NCBI RefSeq assembly: GCF_000312105.1
Contig: NZ_HE978637.1
Span: 402,034 to 466,033 of the forward strand
Length of the DNA stretch: 64,000 bases
Reading direction: 5' to 3'
Source of the DNA: Aeromicrobium massiliense JC14
GTDB lineage: Bacteria; Actinomycetota; Actinomycetes; Propionibacteriales; Nocardioidaceae
Positions 47,130-54,935 of the stretch are shown here, piece by piece. A program made the position numbers and the translations under genes. The first letter of the stretch is position 1, and each line of letters opens with the position of its first letter. The notes under the pieces were generated by a model, which was not told the origin of the DNA, made no database searches, and saw nothing but the letters and a program-made list of their open reading frames with translations.

Positions 47130-47156
47130 GACTATTCGACATGGTCGTGAATAGTC
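47130..47156. promoter_or_regulatory. AT-rich dyad upstream of lsr2
   Basis: GACTATTC (47130-47137) and GAATAGTC (47149-47156) form a perfect 8-bp inverted repeat in an AT-rich patch, followed by CTTTCG. It may terminate the ferritin-SSI mRNA or be a site of Lsr2 autoregulation. The 131-nt gap has no gene. Confidence 0.5.
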
Positions 47157-47241
47157 CTTTCGTGCCGTGCGCAGAACTTCTTTCCTGTGCCATGATGAAC
47201 CAGCCGGAACAATTCGATTCTTTCGACCAAGGTAGGTATTC

Positions 47242-47613
47242 GTGGCCAAGGTGACTCGCGTCCAGATCGTCGACGACGTCGACGGCACGGTGCTCGAAGA
47301 CGGAGAAGGCCAGACCCTCGAGTTCTCGCTCGACGGCCAGGCCTACACGATCGACCTCAAGCCCGAGCACGCCCAGCAGCTGCGGGACGCGTTCGGCCCG
47401 TGGGTCGCGCACGCGACGCGCGTCTCGTCGTCGCGCCGCTCGTCCTCGTCCAACGGCGCCTCGCGCCGCTCGTCGGGCGCACGCTCGGCGTCGGGCATGA
47501 CGCCCGAGGAGCTCAACGAGGTGCGTGAGTGGGCGCGCTCGAACGGCTACCAGGTGGCCGATCGTGGACGTATCAAGGCGTCGGTGCTCGAGGCTTTCGA
47601 AGCCGCGCACTGA
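47242..47613 (+). CDS. lsr2: Lsr2 nucleoid-associated protein (H-NS-like silencer)
   Basis: 123 aa. The N-terminal dimerisation domain (VTRVQIVDDVDGTVLEDGEG, EFSLDGQAYTIDLK) is joined by a Ser/Arg-rich linker (about 59-83) to a C-terminal AT-DNA-binding domain (LNEVREWARSNGYQVADRGR) carrying the RGR minor-groove motif. It silences AT-rich and foreign DNA. GTG start after AAGGTAGGTATTC. The AT-rich upstream region suggests autorepression. A strong terminator follows. Confidence 0.97.
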   Translation: MAKVTRVQIVDDVDGTVLEDGEGQTLEFSLDGQAYTIDLKPEHAQQLRDAFGPWVAHATRVSSSRRSSSSNGASRRSSGARSASGMTPEELNEVREWARSNGYQVADRGRIKASVLEAFEAAH

Positions 47614-47655
47614 GTGTCGTCTCGACATTCCTCGCGGGATGTCGAGAATGGGAAC

Positions 47656-47700
47656 GGCCGGCGGTATTCACGGGGTATGAGCCCGTGAATGCCGCCGGCC
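47656..47700 (+). terminator. Terminator of lsr2
   Basis: 19-bp stem (47656-47674 with 47682-47700) with one wobble, 7-nt loop and a TTTT run: the best intrinsic terminator in the window. A second dyad CTCGACAT/ATGTCGAG (47621-47646) precedes it. It also faces the convergent WapI-like gene. Confidence 0.9.
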
Positions 47701-47727
47701 TTTTCGTGCGTCGCGACCCGGAGAATG

Positions 47728-48180
47728 TCAGCGGCGCGGGAAGCGCTCCAGGTAGGCGAGCCACTCGTGACCCGCCGAGATGAGGACCGCCATGGTCAGG
47801 TGCAGCGTCACGGCGCGGCCGAGGTTCCACCGGACGTCGTCGTTGACGCCTGGCGGGAAGGACTCCGCCCGGAAGGTGATGGTGATCGTCACGATGTGGT
47901 GGGCGGGATCCCGGTCGACGACCTCGAGCGCGAGGTTGGGCTCGGTGAACTCCAGCGGCGGGACGTCCTCGTGCGCGGCACGCAGGAGCCACTGGCCGAG
48001 CTCCTCTGCCTCGTCCACCAGCAGGCAGGCGTCCCAGAAGTGCCAACGCAGGCCGTCGGCACGGACGTGACCGTGGATGACCAGCCAGTTGTCGTCCCAC
48101 TCGTCGCCGGACGGCTCGGCCTGCTCGTACGAGACGGTCTTGAGATCGACGTAGCGATCGGGCCGCTCCTTCAGCCGCAT
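47728..48180 (-). CDS. WapI-like immunity-family protein (orphan)
   Basis: 150 aa. The pattern DDNWLVIHGHVRADGLRWHF, CLLVDEAEELGQWL, PLEFTEPNLALEV and a C-terminal LAYLERFPRR resembles the WapI family of immunity proteins that neutralise contact-dependent toxins. No toxin gene is adjacent. It is the last gene of the lipoprotein-nucS unit: its ATG overlaps the nucS stop by 1 nt (TGATG), so it is translated together with nucS. Family assignment is from pattern memory and a domain search should confirm it. An upstream in-frame extension into nucS is rejected. Confidence 0.6.
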   Translation of the reverse strand: MRLKERPDRYVDLKTVSYEQAEPSGDEWDDNWLVIHGHVRADGLRWHFWDACLLVDEAEELGQWLLRAAHEDVPPLEFTEPNLALEVVDRDPAHHIVTITITFRAESFPPGVNDDVRWNLGRAVTLHLTMAVLISAGHEWLAYLERFPRR

Positions 48181-48857
48181 CAGAACAGGCGCAGGCTCGG
48201 GTCGTCGATGCCGCGCAGCTCGTCGTAGTTCACGACGACGCACTGGATGCCGCGGTCCTGGGCGAGCGTGCGCGCCTGCGGCTTGATCTCCTGCGCGGCG
48301 AAGATGCCGCGCACGGGGGACAACAGCGGGTCGCGGTTCATCAGCTCCAGGTAGCGGGTGAGCTGCTCGACGCCGTCGATCTCGCCGCGGCGCTTGATCT
48401 CGACGGCGACCGACTTGCCGTCCGGGTCCTTGCACAGCAGGTCGACCGGGCCGATCGCCGTCATGTACTCGCGGCGCACCAGCGTCATGCCGTCACCGAG
48501 CGCGTGGGTGTGCTCGGCGAGCAGCTCCTGCAGGTGCTTCTCGACGCCGTCCTTGCGCAGACCCGGGTCGACGCCGAGGTCGTGGCTGGAGTCGTGCAGC
48601 ACCTCCTCGATGAGGATGCGCAGCGTGTCGTCGCTCTTCTGGGCGCCGACGGTCCACTCGATCGTGCCGTCCTCGGTGACGCCCTCACGCAGCGTGCACG
48701 GCGGGCTCATCCAGTTCAGCGGCTTGTAGGAGCCGCCGTCGGAGTGGACCAGCACCGAGCCGTCGGCCTTGACCATGATGACGCGCGTGGCCATCGGCAG
48801 GTGGGCGGCCAGGCGTCCGGCGTAGTCGACCTGGCAGCGGGCGACGACGATCCTCAC
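48180..48857 (-). CDS. nucS: Endonuclease NucS/EndoMS (non-canonical mismatch repair)
   Basis: 225 aa, cuts both strands at G-T, G-G and T-T mismatches and replaces MutS-MutL in actinobacteria. N-terminal DNA-binding/dimer domain [29 protein letters not shown]-terminal RecB-like nuclease with [32 protein letters not shown]. The C-terminus DDPSLRLF resembles the beta-clamp-binding tail. GTG at 48857 overlaps the upstream lipoprotein gene by 4 nt; the longer in-frame reading is rejected. Confidence 0.96.
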   Translation of the reverse strand: MRIVVARCQVDYAGRLAAHLPMATRVIMVKADGSVLVHSDGGSYKPLNWMSPPCTLREGVTEDGTIEWTVGAQKSDDTLRILIEEVLHDSSHDLGVDPGLRKDGVEKHLQELLAEHTHALGDGMTLVRREYMTAIGPVDLLCKDPDGKSVAVEIKRRGEIDGVEQLTRYLELMNRDPLLSPVRGIFAAQEIKPQARTLAQDRGIQCVVVNYDELRGIDDPSLRLF

Positions 48858-49285
48858 GAGATCTGGCGGACGAGCGTGCCGAAGCGGAACTCCAGGTCCT
48901 CGCCGACGATGCGGCCGGTCTGGTCGTTGCCGTCGGCGCCGGTCAGCGTCACGACGTCGCCCTCGACCGAGAACGAGCCGCTCGTGGTCTCGTTGCCGTC
49001 GACGTCGAGGGTGAACGTGCCGTCGTCCTGGAAGTGGAGCACCCACTCGTTCTTCTCGTCGGCCCAGTCGCCGACGAGGTCGGCGGCCACGCCGGTCGGC
49101 GCGTCGGGGGTCGGCGAGGCCGGGGTCGTCGGCTCCTCGGTCGTCGGCGCGGCCGACGTGGCGCTCTCGGTGGGCGTGGCGCTGGTCTCGGGGTCCGAGG
49201 GGGTCTCGGGCTCGTCGTCGGCGCAGGCCGACAGGGTCAGCGCGGCGGCGGCGAGGACGGTGGTCAGGGCGAGGCGGGTCTTCAC
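48854..49285 (-). CDS. Small lipoprotein upstream of nucS
   Basis: 143 aa from a GTG at 49285. Lipoprotein signal ([20 protein letters not shown], lipobox LSAC), a Thr/Pro/Ser-rich linker (about 27-65) and a small beta-strand domain ([34 protein letters not shown]) like lipocalin-type extracytoplasmic domains. The GTG is preferred over the ATG at 49294 because CAGGAT (49298-49293) is a leaderless -10 that would overlap that ATG; the CnoX-like gene at 59221 has almost the same start context. Function unknown. It overlaps nucS by 4 nt. Confidence 0.8.
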   Translation of the reverse strand: MKTRLALTTVLAAAALTLSACADDEPETPSDPETSATPTESATSAAPTTEEPTTPASPTPDAPTGVAADLVGDWADEKNEWVLHFQDDGTFTLDVDGNETTSGSFSVEGDVVTLTGADGNDQTGRIVGEDLEFRFGTLVRQIS

Positions 49286-49427
49286 GGCCCCCATCCTGCC
49301 AAAGGACGTCTGGCGGACTCGGCAGCCGGGGCCGGACCGCGGCCGCGCGTCTGTGACCTGTGTCTCGCCGCGCCGGTCCCGGCGCTCACTACCGTGGCCT
49401 TGGACTCGCCCTTACCAAGGAGTAACC

Positions 49428-50615
49428 ATGGCCGACACCAGCCCGATCCTCGCCGACGACGAGCCCGGACGCATCGCGCGGACCCTGCTGCTGCCGTACC
49501 TGAACCACGCCGCCACGATGCTCGAGGAGGGCTACGCCTCGCGGGCCGACATCGACGCGGGCATGCGCTTCGGCTGCGGCTACCCGGTCGGTCCGCTGGC
49601 CCTGGTCGACGAGCTCGGCGCCCGGACGGTCGTCGACGGCCTCCAGGAGCTGCACGCGCGCACGAACGACCCGGTGCACGCGCCCGCGCCGCTGCTGGTC
49701 GGCCTGGCCGAGCGCGGCGAGACGCTGGCCGGCTCGGGCGCCGACGAGGCGGCCACGCCGCAGCTGCGCCACGAGATCAGGTCGGTGGGCGTGGTGGGCA
49801 CCGGCACGATGGCGTCGGGCATCGTCGAAGTGTTCGCCAAGGCCGGGTACGACGTCGTGTACGTCGGCCGCAGCGAGGAGAAGACGGCCGGCGTCCTCGC
49901 GGCGGTCACCAAGAACCTGGACAAGGCGGTGGCCAAGGGCCGCCTGGACGAGGACGGCAAGGCCGAGGTGCTCGGCCGGCTGAGCGGGTCGTCCGAGCGC
50001 GAGGCGCTGGCCGGGGCCGACCTGGTCGTCGAGGCGATCGCCGAGGACCTGGACGTCAAGCTGCAGCTGTTCGCCGACCTCGACCGCATCTGCAAGCCGG
50101 GCGCGATCCTGGCCACGACGACGTCGTCGCTGTCGATCGCGCGGTGCGCCGAGGCCACGTCGCGGCCCGAGGACGTCATCGGCATGCACTTCTTCAACCC
50201 CGCGCCGCTCATGAAGCTGGTCGAGGTCGTCACGACCGAGAAGACCTCGGCGGACGTGGACGAGACGGTCCGGGCGCTGTGCCTCAACGTCGGCAAGCAC
50301 CCCGTGTCGTGCGGAGACCGCGCCGGGTTCATCGTCAACGCGCTGCTGTTCCCCTACCTCAACGACGCCGTCCGCCTCGTGGACGCCGGCGAGGCCGAGA
50401 TGGGCCAGGTCGACGAGGCCATGACCCGCGCGGGCCTGCCCATGGGCCCGTTCGTGCTGCTGGACGTGGTGGGCAACGACGTCTCGCTGGCCATCGAGAA
50501 CTCGCTGGTCGAGGCGTTCGGTCACGACGGCTGGCAGCCGGCGGCCGGCCTGGTGAAGGCGGTCGAGGAGGGCCGCCTGGGCCGCAAGACCGGCGCGGGC
50601 TTCCACTCCTACTGA
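49428..50615 (+). CDS. 3-hydroxyacyl-CoA dehydrogenase with duplicated C-domain
   Basis: 395 aa. Residues about 1-95 resemble the helical C-terminal domain of 3-hydroxybutyryl-CoA dehydrogenases (IARTLLLPYLNHAATMLEEG, GYPVGPLALVDELG). The NAD domain follows (SVGVVGTGTMASGIVEVFAK) with the catalytic His in IGMHFFNPAPLMKLVEVV, then a complete C-domain (GFIVNALLFPYLNDAVRLVD, LPMGPFVLLDVVG, GRKTGAGFHSY). Probable role: acetoacetyl-CoA to 3-hydroxybutyryl-CoA in the ethylmalonyl-CoA/PHB route, or beta-oxidation. ATG at 49428 after CCAAGGAGTAACC. Confidence 0.88.
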   Translation: MADTSPILADDEPGRIARTLLLPYLNHAATMLEEGYASRADIDAGMRFGCGYPVGPLALVDELGARTVVDGLQELHARTNDPVHAPAPLLVGLAERGETLAGSGADEAATPQLRHEIRSVGVVGTGTMASGIVEVFAKAGYDVVYVGRSEEKTAGVLAAVTKNLDKAVAKGRLDEDGKAEVLGRLSGSSEREALAGADLVVEAIAEDLDVKLQLFADLDRICKPGAILATTTSSLSIARCAEATSRPEDVIGMHFFNPAPLMKLVEVVTTEKTSADVDETVRALCLNVGKHPVSCGDRAGFIVNALLFPYLNDAVRLVDAGEAEMGQVDEAMTRAGLPMGPFVLLDVVGNDVSLAIENSLVEAFGHDGWQPAAGLVKAVEEGRLGRKTGAGFHSY

Positions 50616-50693
50616 GCGGCCCCGCGGCGCGAGCGACCCGGAGGGAGAGGCGCTCGCGTCGCGGAGGCGGCGTCGTCCCGGTAGAAGGGACGC

Positions 50694-51428
50694 ATGCGAG
50701 GAGTCGAGTGGTTGGGCGTCGTCCGGCACGGCGAGAGCACGGGCAACGTCGCGGCGCGCGACGCCGAGACCGGCGGGCTGGAGCGCATCGACGTCGCCGA
50801 GCGGGACGCGGACGTGCCGCTGTCGGAGACCGGGCGCGAGCAGGCGGAGGCGGTCGGACGCTGGATGGCCGGGCTGGACCCGGACCAGCGACCGACCGCC
50901 GTCGTCGTCTCCCCGTACCTGCGCGCGCGGCAGACCGCCGAGCTCGCGCTGGCCGGGCACGACGTGCCGGTGCGGGTCGACGAGCGCCTGCGCGACCGTG
51001 AGCTCGGCGTCCTGGACCTGCTGACCGCGCGGGGCGTGGAGTCGCTGCTGCCCGACGAGGCGGTGCGCCGGCGCCGGCTGGGCAAGTTCTACTACCGCCC
51101 GCCCGGCGGGGAGTCGTGGGTGGACGTCATCGCCCGGCTCCGCTCGCTGCTGCGCGACGTGGCCGACGACCATCCCGACGGACGCGTGCTGCTGTTCGCC
51201 CACGACGCGATCGTGTCGCTCGTCCGCTACGTCGTGGAGGGGCTCGAGGAGGAGGAGCTGATGACGTGGGCCCGCGGCACCGTCATCGCCAACTGCTCGA
51301 TCAGCAGCTGGGTGCGCGGCGCGGACGGCGCGCTGGTGCCCGAGCGGCTCAACGACGTCCGCCACCTCGAGCGCGACCCGCACGCCGAGCCGACCGCCCA
51401 GGAGGACGTCGATGACCGACCGGCCTGA
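50694..51428 (+). CDS. Histidine phosphatase family protein
   Basis: 244 aa. The catalytic RHG motif is GVVRHGESTGN near the N-terminus; the second His lies in LLFAHDAIVSLVRYV, and SPYLRARQTAEL carries the conserved Arg. PhoE/cofactor-independent phosphoglycerate mutase-like; substrate unknown. Start ATG follows TAGAAG-N6, possibly leaderless. It overlaps nnrD by 17 nt, so the two are co-expressed. Confidence 0.9.
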   Translation: MRGVEWLGVVRHGESTGNVAARDAETGGLERIDVAERDADVPLSETGREQAEAVGRWMAGLDPDQRPTAVVVSPYLRARQTAELALAGHDVPVRVDERLRDRELGVLDLLTARGVESLLPDEAVRRRRLGKFYYRPPGGESWVDVIARLRSLLRDVADDHPDGRVLLFAHDAIVSLVRYVVEGLEEEELMTWARGTVIANCSISSWVRGADGALVPERLNDVRHLERDPHAEPTAQEDVDDRPA

Positions 51429-52281
51429 GACCACCACCGTCACCCCGCAGCTGCTGCGCGACTGGGCGCTGCCCGACCCCGACGGGGGCAAGGAGTCGCG
51501 CGGCACGGTGCTCGTCGTCGGCGGGTCCCGGTTCACGCCGGGCGCCGTGCTGCTGAGCGGCGTGGCCGCGCTGCGGGCCGGTGCCGGGCGCCTGCAGCTG
51601 GCCACGACCGAGGGCACCGCGACCGCGCTCAGCATCGCCGTGCCGGAGGCCGCGGTCATCGGCCTGCCGGAGACCAACGGCGGCTCCGTGCGCGGCGACG
51701 TGCCCGACAGCCTGCTGGAGATGGCGTCGGCGACCGACGTGCTCGTGGTCGGGCCCGGCCTGGACGACATCGACGAGACCGCCACCCTCATGCGCCGCGT
51801 GCTCGGTGCGGCGGGGGAGCGGACGCGGGTGGTCCTGGACGCCTACGCGCTCGGCGCGCTGAGCCACGACCGGTCGCTGGTCGAGGATGTCCGCGGCCGC
51901 ACCGTGACCACGCCGAACATCGTCGAGGTGTCCCGCATGCTCGACCGCGAGGCGGGCGACGACCTGCGCGCCGCGGCGCTCGAGGCGGCCGACACCTACG
52001 GCGTGGTCGTGTCGGTGTACGGCCACGTCGCGTCGCCCGACGGGCGCACCTGGCGCGAGGAGAGCGCGGACGTCGGCCTGGGCACGTCCGGCAGCGGCGA
52101 CGTCAGTGCCGGGGTGGTCGCCGGCCTGCTGGCCCGCGGCGCGGACCCGGAGCAGGCCGCCTGCTGGGGCGCCTACGTGCACGCGGTCTCCGGGCAGCGG
52201 CTCGTGCAGCGCTTCGGCCGGGTGGGGTTCCTGGCTCGCGAGCTGGTCGACGAGGTCGCCGCCACGATCGCCATGGTCTGA
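51412..52281 (+). CDS. nnrD: ADP-dependent (S)-NAD(P)H-hydrate dehydratase
   Basis: 289 aa ribokinase-like enzyme that repairs hydrated NAD(P)H. Markers: GTVLVVGGSRFTPGAVLLSG, LVVGPGLDD, VTTPNIVEVSRM-like substrate loop and the catalytic GTSGSGDVSAGVVAGLLARG with the Asp of GSGD. The N-terminal epimerase NnrE domain found in the E. coli fusion is absent. It overlaps the phosphatase gene by 17 nt. Confidence 0.92.
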   Translation: MTDRPETTTVTPQLLRDWALPDPDGGKESRGTVLVVGGSRFTPGAVLLSGVAALRAGAGRLQLATTEGTATALSIAVPEAAVIGLPETNGGSVRGDVPDSLLEMASATDVLVVGPGLDDIDETATLMRRVLGAAGERTRVVLDAYALGALSHDRSLVEDVRGRTVTTPNIVEVSRMLDREAGDDLRAAALEAADTYGVVVSVYGHVASPDGRTWREESADVGLGTSGSGDVSAGVVAGLLARGADPEQAACWGAYVHAVSGQRLVQRFGRVGFLARELVDEVAATIAMV

Positions 52282-52299
52282 CCCCCGTAGGCTGAGCCC

Positions 52300-52578
52300 A
52301 TGCCGCGCCGCCGCCCGCCGTCGCGTCCCCGCCGGGACTTCGCGCCACCGCACGCGGACGTGCAGGAGCACCGCGCCGGCCAGGACTGGTACGTGCGCCG
52401 GCTGACCGGTGCCGCGGCCACCAAGACGTACACCTGTCCGGGCTGTCACCAGCCGATCCGACCGGCGACGCCGCACGTGCTCGTCTGGCCGGTCGTCAAG
52501 CCGCTGCTGGCCGACGAGGCGATCGACGCCCGCCGGCACTGGCACGCGGCCTGCTGGCAGCGCGCCGTCCACCTGTGA
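52300..52578 (+). CDS. Small zinc-finger-like conserved protein
   Basis: 92 aa, basic N-terminus. TYTCPGCHQPI and RRHWHAACWQRAVHL give C-x2-C and H-x3-C ligand pairs of a treble-clef/HNH-like zinc fold, but the catalytic HNH residues are not evident. Databases often label such proteins ATP/GTP-binding without basis. Leaderless ATG: TAGGCT (52288-52293) is 6 nt upstream. The neighbouring hydrolase gene starts 13 nt later. Confidence 0.75.
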   Translation: MPRRRPPSRPRRDFAPPHADVQEHRAGQDWYVRRLTGAAATKTYTCPGCHQPIRPATPHVLVWPVVKPLLADEAIDARRHWHAACWQRAVHL

Positions 52579-52591
52579 CCCGAGAGGAACC

Positions 52592-53380
52592 ATGGCGAAC
52601 CTGATCACCGGCAGCTCCGTGCTGCCCGCCCGCCGCGAGCCGATCGAGCTCGACACCGCCGACGGTCAGCGGCTGGTGGGGGAGCTCGCGCTGCCGCTCG
52701 ACCGCGACCCCGTGGCGACGATGATCTGCCTGCACCCGCTGCCGACCCACGGCGGCATGATGGACAGCCACGTCTTCCGCAAGGCGTCGTACCGGCTGCC
52801 CGCCCTCGCCGAGGTCGCGGTGCTGCGGTTCAACACGCGCGGCACGTCCAGCGTCCAGGGCACGAGCACCGGTGAGTTCGACGGAGGCGACGCCGAGCGC
52901 TTCGACGTGGCCGCCGCGATCGAGCGGGCCGAGTACGACGACCTGCCGAACATCTGGCTCGTCGGCTGGTCCTTCGGCACCGACCTGACGCTCATGCACG
53001 GGCTCGACCCGGCCGTGGCAGGCGCGATCCTGCTGTCGCCGCCGCTGCGCTACTCGCGGCCCGAGCACCTCGCCGCGTGGGCGGACGCGGGCAAGCCGCT
53101 CGTCGCGCTCGTGCCCGAGCACGACGACTACCTGCAGCCGGCCGAGGCGCGCGAGCGGTTCTCGGTCGTCCCGCAGGCCGAGGTCGTCGCGGTCGACGGC
53201 GCCAAGCACCTGTGGGTCGGGGACGCCGAGCGCGTCCTGGACGAGGTCGTGGCCCGGCTCAACCCGGCGGCCGCGCTGCCGCTGCCGCGCGAGTGGGACG
53301 GACCCATGGAGCGAGCGGACTCCACGGCGTACTCGGACCGCACGACCGCGGTGTTCAAGGACGTCCCGCGCCCGGAGTGA
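52592..53380 (+). CDS. Alpha/beta hydrolase
   Basis: 262 aa. Nucleophile elbow WLVGWSFGTDLTL (G-x-S-x-G with Ser), oxyanion region MICLHPLPTHGGMMDSHVFR, Asp in VPEHDDYLQPAE and His in DGAKHLWVGDAERV. Similar to small actinobacterial dienelactone hydrolase-like esterases; substrate unknown. ATG at 52592 after CGAGAGGAACC. A strong terminator follows. Confidence 0.88.
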   Translation: MANLITGSSVLPARREPIELDTADGQRLVGELALPLDRDPVATMICLHPLPTHGGMMDSHVFRKASYRLPALAEVAVLRFNTRGTSSVQGTSTGEFDGGDAERFDVAAAIERAEYDDLPNIWLVGWSFGTDLTLMHGLDPAVAGAILLSPPLRYSRPEHLAAWADAGKPLVALVPEHDDYLQPAEARERFSVVPQAEVVAVDGAKHLWVGDAERVLDEVVARLNPAAALPLPREWDGPMERADSTAYSDRTTAVFKDVPRPE

Positions 53381-53393
53381 CCCCGCCGCGACG

Positions 53394-53435
53394 ACGACGA
53401 AGGCCCCCGGACGATCGTCCGGGGGCCTTCGTCGT
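53394..53435. terminator. Bidirectional terminator
   Basis: Perfect 19-bp stem (53394-53412 with 53417-53435) around GATC, between the convergent hydrolase and DivIVA-like genes. Confidence 0.85.
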
Positions 53436-53444
53436 GCGGGTGGC

Positions 53445-54812
53445 TCAGCGCTTGCGGCGCGTGGGCTTGTCGTCCTCGTCGTCGAGCTGCAGGGCGGGCT
53501 GGACGGCGGTGCGCTCGACCTCGTCCTCGTCGTCCTCGGCCAGGTCGGCGGCCGTCGGGACCGGGACGACCGTGGTGGCGTCGGGCGCGTCGGACTCGTC
53601 CGCGACCGGGACGGCGGTGGTCTCGTCGGCCTCGGGCTCGACGACCGGCTCGTCGACGATCGCGGGCTCGACGAACTCGGGCTCGGCGACCTCGTCGGCC
53701 ACCGGCGGGGCGGTGGGCTCGTCGGTGATGGCCGCCTGGTCGGCGACGGCCGCCGCGGCGGCGGGGGCGAAGGACGCCACGACGTCGCGCAGCTGCGCCA
53801 TCTGGGCCATGATGCCGTCGCGCTTGCGCTCGAGCTCGGTGACCTCGTCGCGCAGGCGGCGGGTGAGCCGCTGGGCGTCGGTGGTGGCGGTCGTCTGCAG
53901 GCTCTCGGCCTTGTCGCGGGCCCCGGCCAGGATGCGGTCGGCCTCGACCTGCGCCTCGTCCAGCAGAGCGGCAGCCTCGCCGCTGACCTGCTCGCGACGC
54001 TCGGCCGCGGTGGCCAGGATCGAGCGGGCGCGCTCCTCGGCGGCCGTGGCGCGAGCCTCGGCGTCGGCGACCAGCTTCTCGGTCTGCGCGGTGGCGGCGG
54101 CGTGGGCGTCGTTGGCCTCGCGGGCCAGGCGCTCCTTCTCGACGGCGAGCACGCGGCGGGCCTCGGCGACCTCGCGGTCGGCGGCGGCCTGGGCCTGCTC
54201 GACGTCGCGCTGGGCGCCCAGGCGCAGGTTGTCGGCCTCGGCCTGGGCGGCGAGCTTGACCTGCTCGGCCTCGCGGCGCGCGGAGGCGAGGATCTCGGCC
54301 GCGTCGGCCTCGGCCGCGGCCAGGACGGCCTGCGAGTCGGCTCGCAGCTTCTCGCGCTTGGCCTCGACGTCGGTGCGGGCCTCGGCGCGGAGGGTCTCGA
54401 CCTCCTGCGTGGCGGTGGCGCGCAGGACGCTGGCCTCCTCGCGGGCGGTGGCCAGCACGTCCTCGGCGGCCTGGTCGGCGCGCTCGCGCACCGCCTTGGC
54501 CTCCTGCTCGGCCAGGTTCAGCAGCTGGGCGGCGTGACCGCCGAGCCCGGTGTAGGACGGGTGCTCGATCGACTCGAGCTTCTGCTCCAGGCCGGCCAGC
54601 TGCTCGCGCAGGCGGGTGTTCTCGCCGGCCAGCGCGGCGGCGTGCTGCTCGAGCCGCTCGAAGTCGGCCGCGCGCGAGCGCAGGAAGGTGTCGACCGCGT
54701 CCACGTCGTAGCCACCGCGACGGGTGGTCGGGAAGGCCGGGGTCGCGGAGCTCGACGACGGCGCGGAACGCGCGGCGGAGTCGAAGATGGACAGACCGGA
54801 GGACTCGGACAT
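53445..54812 (-). CDS. DivIVA-domain coiled-coil polar growth protein (Scy/FilP-like)
   Basis: 455 aa. After a short Ser/Ala-rich head, residues about 35-50 (TRRGGYDVDAVDTFLRSRAA) are the DivIVA-type membrane-binding motif. Residues about 55-360 are one long Ala/Glu/Arg coiled coil with heptads. The last 95 are acidic Val/Glu/Pro-rich and end in KPTRRKR. Resembles Streptomyces Scy/cellulose-binding-protein homologues that organise polar growth. ATG at 54812 is chosen; an in-frame ATG at 54827 adds five residues. Convergent with the hydrolase gene. Confidence 0.88.
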   Translation of the reverse strand: MSESSGLSIFDSAARSAPSSSSATPAFPTTRRGGYDVDAVDTFLRSRAADFERLEQHAAALAGENTRLREQLAGLEQKLESIEHPSYTGLGGHAAQLLNLAEQEAKAVRERADQAAEDVLATAREEASVLRATATQEVETLRAEARTDVEAKREKLRADSQAVLAAAEADAAEILASARREAEQVKLAAQAEADNLRLGAQRDVEQAQAAADREVAEARRVLAVEKERLAREANDAHAAATAQTEKLVADAEARATAAEERARSILATAAERREQVSGEAAALLDEAQVEADRILAGARDKAESLQTTATTDAQRLTRRLRDEVTELERKRDGIMAQMAQLRDVVASFAPAAAAAVADQAAITDEPTAPPVADEVAEPEFVEPAIVDEPVVEPEADETTAVPVADESDAPDATTVVPVPTAADLAEDDEDEVERTAVQPALQLDDEDDKPTRRKR

Positions 54813-54887
54813 GGGGCACCTAACCATGAGATTCGGGGGCTGGGCCCAGCGTAGCGAACCGGGCCGCGGAGGCGGGGGAGCGAAACG

Positions 54888-54929
54888 GCCGACGCCGGCC
54901 GCGCCCCGAGAGGCACGGCCGGCGTCGGC
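54888..54929 (-). terminator. Terminator of ccr
   Basis: Perfect 14-bp stem (54888-54901 with 54916-54929), 14-nt loop, starting 6 nt past the ccr stop and followed on the minus strand by GTTTCG. Confidence 0.75.
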
Positions 54930-54935
54930 GACCGA

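Noticed and set aside
49411..49426. Third GTTA-N8-TAAC-type operator at the hydroxyacyl-CoA dehydrogenase
   Set aside because: It is CTTA rather than GTTA and overlaps the AAGGAG ribosome binding site, with no -10 in register, so it is too weak to list as a site.
48504..49427. Long N-terminal extension of the hydroxyacyl-CoA dehydrogenase over the nucS region
   Set aside because: It is antisense to nucS and the lipoprotein gene. The ATG at 49428 has a clear AAGGAG site.
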